From Nissolia schottii (taxonomy: Eukaryota; Streptophyta; Magnoliopsida; Fabales; Fabaceae): DNA of 64,000 nucleotides. Made by a program: the position numbers and the translations under genes. Under the pieces are notes generated by a model, which was not told the DNA's origin, did no database searches, and saw only the letters and a list, made by a program, of their open reading frames with translations. The stretch covers positions 310,001-374,000 of the forward strand of contig QANU01104693.1 in assembly GCA_003254905.1 (NCBI GenBank). Reading direction: 5' to 3'. This document shows, one piece after another, positions 61,722 to 64,000 of the stretch. Numbering within the stretch: position 1 is the stretch's first letter; each line of letters begins with the position of its first letter.

Positions 61722-62599
61722 TCCCGATGTGTATTATGATGTTTTATTGAGGTTGACATTAGTTTTCTCTGTTTTTATTGAATTTTGTTCCTTTTGAATA
61801 TTATATTTTTGAGTAAACACCATTGCAGCTGGCGCAGAGGTGGAGCTTGGCTCTAGAGGTTAGGTGGAGCACTAGTAATTGTAAAAACTTATAATTAAAA
61901 CTTATTAAAATCATTATTTTAAGAAGATTATATTTTTTTAAGAAATTTATCTTTATCAGTATATTTTATGAGAAAAACATAATTAGCATCATATTATTCC
62001 ATTAATTCTCTAAATATTTATAGATATAGCAAATGTTCAACAAAACTAATTATGCAACATAATCAAATATCAAGTAACCTAAACCATGAAATTAGGAATT
62101 AAAAGTAGTAGAGGCTATATAACTAGAAATTTTTGAGTATTAACCGCATGAAAGAAATCATGCCAGGGAAACTAGAAAATGAAAAGGAAATACATTTGAA
62201 TGTCTTTTAAAGAGGAGAAAAAATCAAATAGAAATTAACCAACAAATACCTAATAAATCAAAAGCGCTTCCACTTTTGTAATGTAAAAGTTCAAATCTCG
62301 TACCCAAACAATCGCAGAATGAATTGAAAAAGTAATGAGTGCATACATAGGATCAAGGGTAAGAAGAACTTGATGGTTTTCATTGAAGAGGGAGATTGGG
62401 AAAGATCTCTTCACTCTTGTGGTTTGATAGCACACCTTCTGTAGCTGTAACCAGCCAAAATGCATAATGGTGTGCACTAGGAAAAGATTCAAAAGAGCTC
62501 ATGTGGGTGCTCTTACAGTGGCTGCGCAAGGGCAACCGAGTGCTGAATTGCCTCAAAAGAGGCAATGGGCCTGACAGTGGGCCCCACCCATGCATAGCA
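61722..62599. other. AT-rich interval without recognised gene
   Basis: It lies between two gypsy elements. Starting near 61830, GCTGGCGCAGAGGTGGAGC follows an acceptor-like GCAG, but its translation does not fit the missing TBCCD1 exons. Nothing else was recognised. Confidence 0.45.
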
Positions 62600-64000
62600 G
62601 AATGTTGTGGTATCCCCCTATGATTGGCATTGTTGATTTTGATAATGATTTGGTAAGGGAAAGGGGGAATATTTGTCATGGGGCTAGTGAGTGATTTGGG
62701 TGTTGAGAAATTGGAATTGGAATAGGATTTGGGAGAGTTTGAGCTTCTCTAAATGCTCAAGGTTGCTTTCTTAGATTGTTAAGCTTTCTCTCCTTCCTCC
62801 TTCGAAGGGATTTTCCACTTTGGAGCCTTTTTTGAGAGTGAATAATACGCACAAACCTTTTTTTGCATCTCTGTTTCTGCTAGTATTATCTATCAACTGG
62901 TATCCAGTCATTTCCTGGGAAGCTGTGTGCCTTTGCTATGTCGCTACCATGGATACAGGAGTTGCGGAGTTGGTGAAGAAGATGGACGAAGTGGTGCGGT
63001 TGTTGAAAGAGAAAACTTGTTCACGTTGCCGTGCTTGCTCGCCACCATGGTGACGAGTACATGCTCAGATCTGATGGAGGCACAAGGACGATCACCAGAG
63101 TGCGTCGCTGCCACGATCGTCGACGTATCACCAAACTCCACTGCGTCATCGCTAGGCGCCATGGTCGTGGCCCTTTGTCGGAGCATGGAGGTTCATCTTG
63201 GTCTGGCAGAGGATCTAATTGGGGTAGCCGCCCTCCGTCACGATGGGGCGTGTCCAGAGATAGCCGTGAACTAAGATGTTGAGGAGAGAACTGAAAGATG
63301 GAGTTGTCGATCTTCTTCGGCGATGATGCTCTGGGCTGGTTGTCTCGAGTTTAGTGGTACTTTGCCGTCAATGGGATTCAAGAATGAGAGAGGGCTGGAT
63401 GATCTTGGTGGCCTTGAAAGGGAGTGCTTTAAGTTGGTATCAAGGTTGATAGTTTCAGAGCCCCAATCACTTGTGACGACGGTTTCAAGAAGCTCTCCTT
63501 AGGCGGTTCCAACTGGGGGTGGTGAAGGACCCTTTTAGACTGTTGTTGCGTTTGTGGTGAACTGGGACGATCATGGAGTGCGTGGACTAGTTCGAGAAGC
63601 TAGCTGGACCAATGAGAGAGATGGACCGAGAAATGCTGAAGGGTATTTTCATTAATTGGCTTTGAGGCCCATTAAGAGTTGAATTGAAGAGTTTGGGCCT
63701 ACCTACTCTAGAAGACATCAAGGATATGGCCTTGCTGTTGGAAGCAAGAAATAAAGAACGGAGGGCTGATGGAGTTACTTTGGGGGAACAGAGAGTGAAT
63801 TTCACTAAGGGCCCACATCCATTGCCTACTACCTGCTTAGAAAGGGGCGGTGTTCACCAGAGCAGGGGCAAGGAACACAAAGGAGAGAAGAACCAAAGAA
63901 CCACATTGGGGGAAGAAAACTCACACAAGAAGAACTTCATGAATGAAGCAGAAAGGGCTTATGCTTCAAGTGTGGGGAGAAGTAGGATTCTGAGCACAAA
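62600..64000 (+). mobile_element. 5' part of a Ty3/gypsy element with decayed gag (runs off the window)
   Basis: A primer-binding-like TGGTATCCAGTC at 62899 (cf. the TGGTATCAGAGC site common in plants) implies an LTR ending just before it (ATCTATCAAC); the LTR start is not certain but may be near 62604 (TGTTGTGGTATC). Gag starts MDTGVAELVKKMDEVVRLL at 62949. It decays through frameshifts, then reads ELKSLGLPTLEDIKDMALLL (63675-63740) and a zinc knuckle CFKCGEK near 63966, where the usual Trp codon is TAG. The last Cys would lie beyond 64000. Confidence 0.8.

Noticed and set aside
61830..61870. Possible next TBCCD1 exon after an acceptor-like GCAG
   Set aside because: Translation in the required phase does not continue the TBCC beta-helix and soon reaches stops.

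Overview
The window looks like a repeat-rich eudicot nuclear chromosome segment. The three host genes are split by GT-AG introns, the sequence between them is AT-rich, and nested LTR retrotransposons, LINE and SINE remnants and microsatellites fill most of the space. The copia, Athila/Tat and Au-like SINE remnants would fit a legume, but that is only an impression.

Only three host protein genes can be supported. (1) A complete 16-exon gene on the minus strand (2678-7794) encodes a 733-residue STRUBBELIG-receptor-family (SRF) LRR receptor-like protein with a degenerate kinase domain. (2) A complete 11-exon gene on the plus strand (23415-32618) encodes a TGA-type (clade D) bZIP transcription factor closest in style to TGA9/TGA10. 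(3) The first four coding exons of a TBCC-domain protein (TBCCD1-like) lie on the plus strand (53285-57252); the 3' exons are not in the window. SRF2 and TGA10 are, from memory, close neighbours in Arabidopsis (At5g06820 and At5g06839), so genes 1 and 2 look like an old syntenic pair now separated by about 15 kb of repeats.

Layout: 1-2009 is a decayed chromovirus pol remnant. 2678-7971 is the SRF gene. 8534-20420 is a nest of LTRs: a diverged minus-strand LTR split by another LTR, a seven-unit array of about 175 bp bracketed by inverted GGGTGTTACA/TGTAACACCC ends, and two solo LTRs with perfect 5-bp target-site duplications (GCATG and GGCTT). 20421-22989 is AT-rich with an inverted minisatellite. 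22990-32700 is the TGA gene. 33021-39640 holds a MITE candidate, a LINE endonuclease remnant, and one Athila/Tat-type deletion derivative nested inside another LTR. 39862-43152 holds three adjacent minus-strand remnants: a plant-transposon-protein-like pseudogene, a SIRE-type copia pol fragment and a FAR1-domain fragment. 45131-50385 is one gypsy element with another of a different family nested in it. 51430-52024 is a further related LTR. 53285-57252 is the TBCCD1 gene, with a LINE 3' end and a truncated SINE in intron 3. Beyond 57252 the expected 3' exons do not appear; the window instead contains a DNA-transposon candidate, a minus-strand chromovirus with a large internal pol deletion, and the 5' part of another gypsy gag that runs off the end.

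I saw no CRISPR array, tRNA, rRNA or prokaryote-style operon. The host genes show no obvious joint pathway; their link is positional. Exon boundaries were read by eye from splice consensus, frame and family resemblance; no alignment was run.
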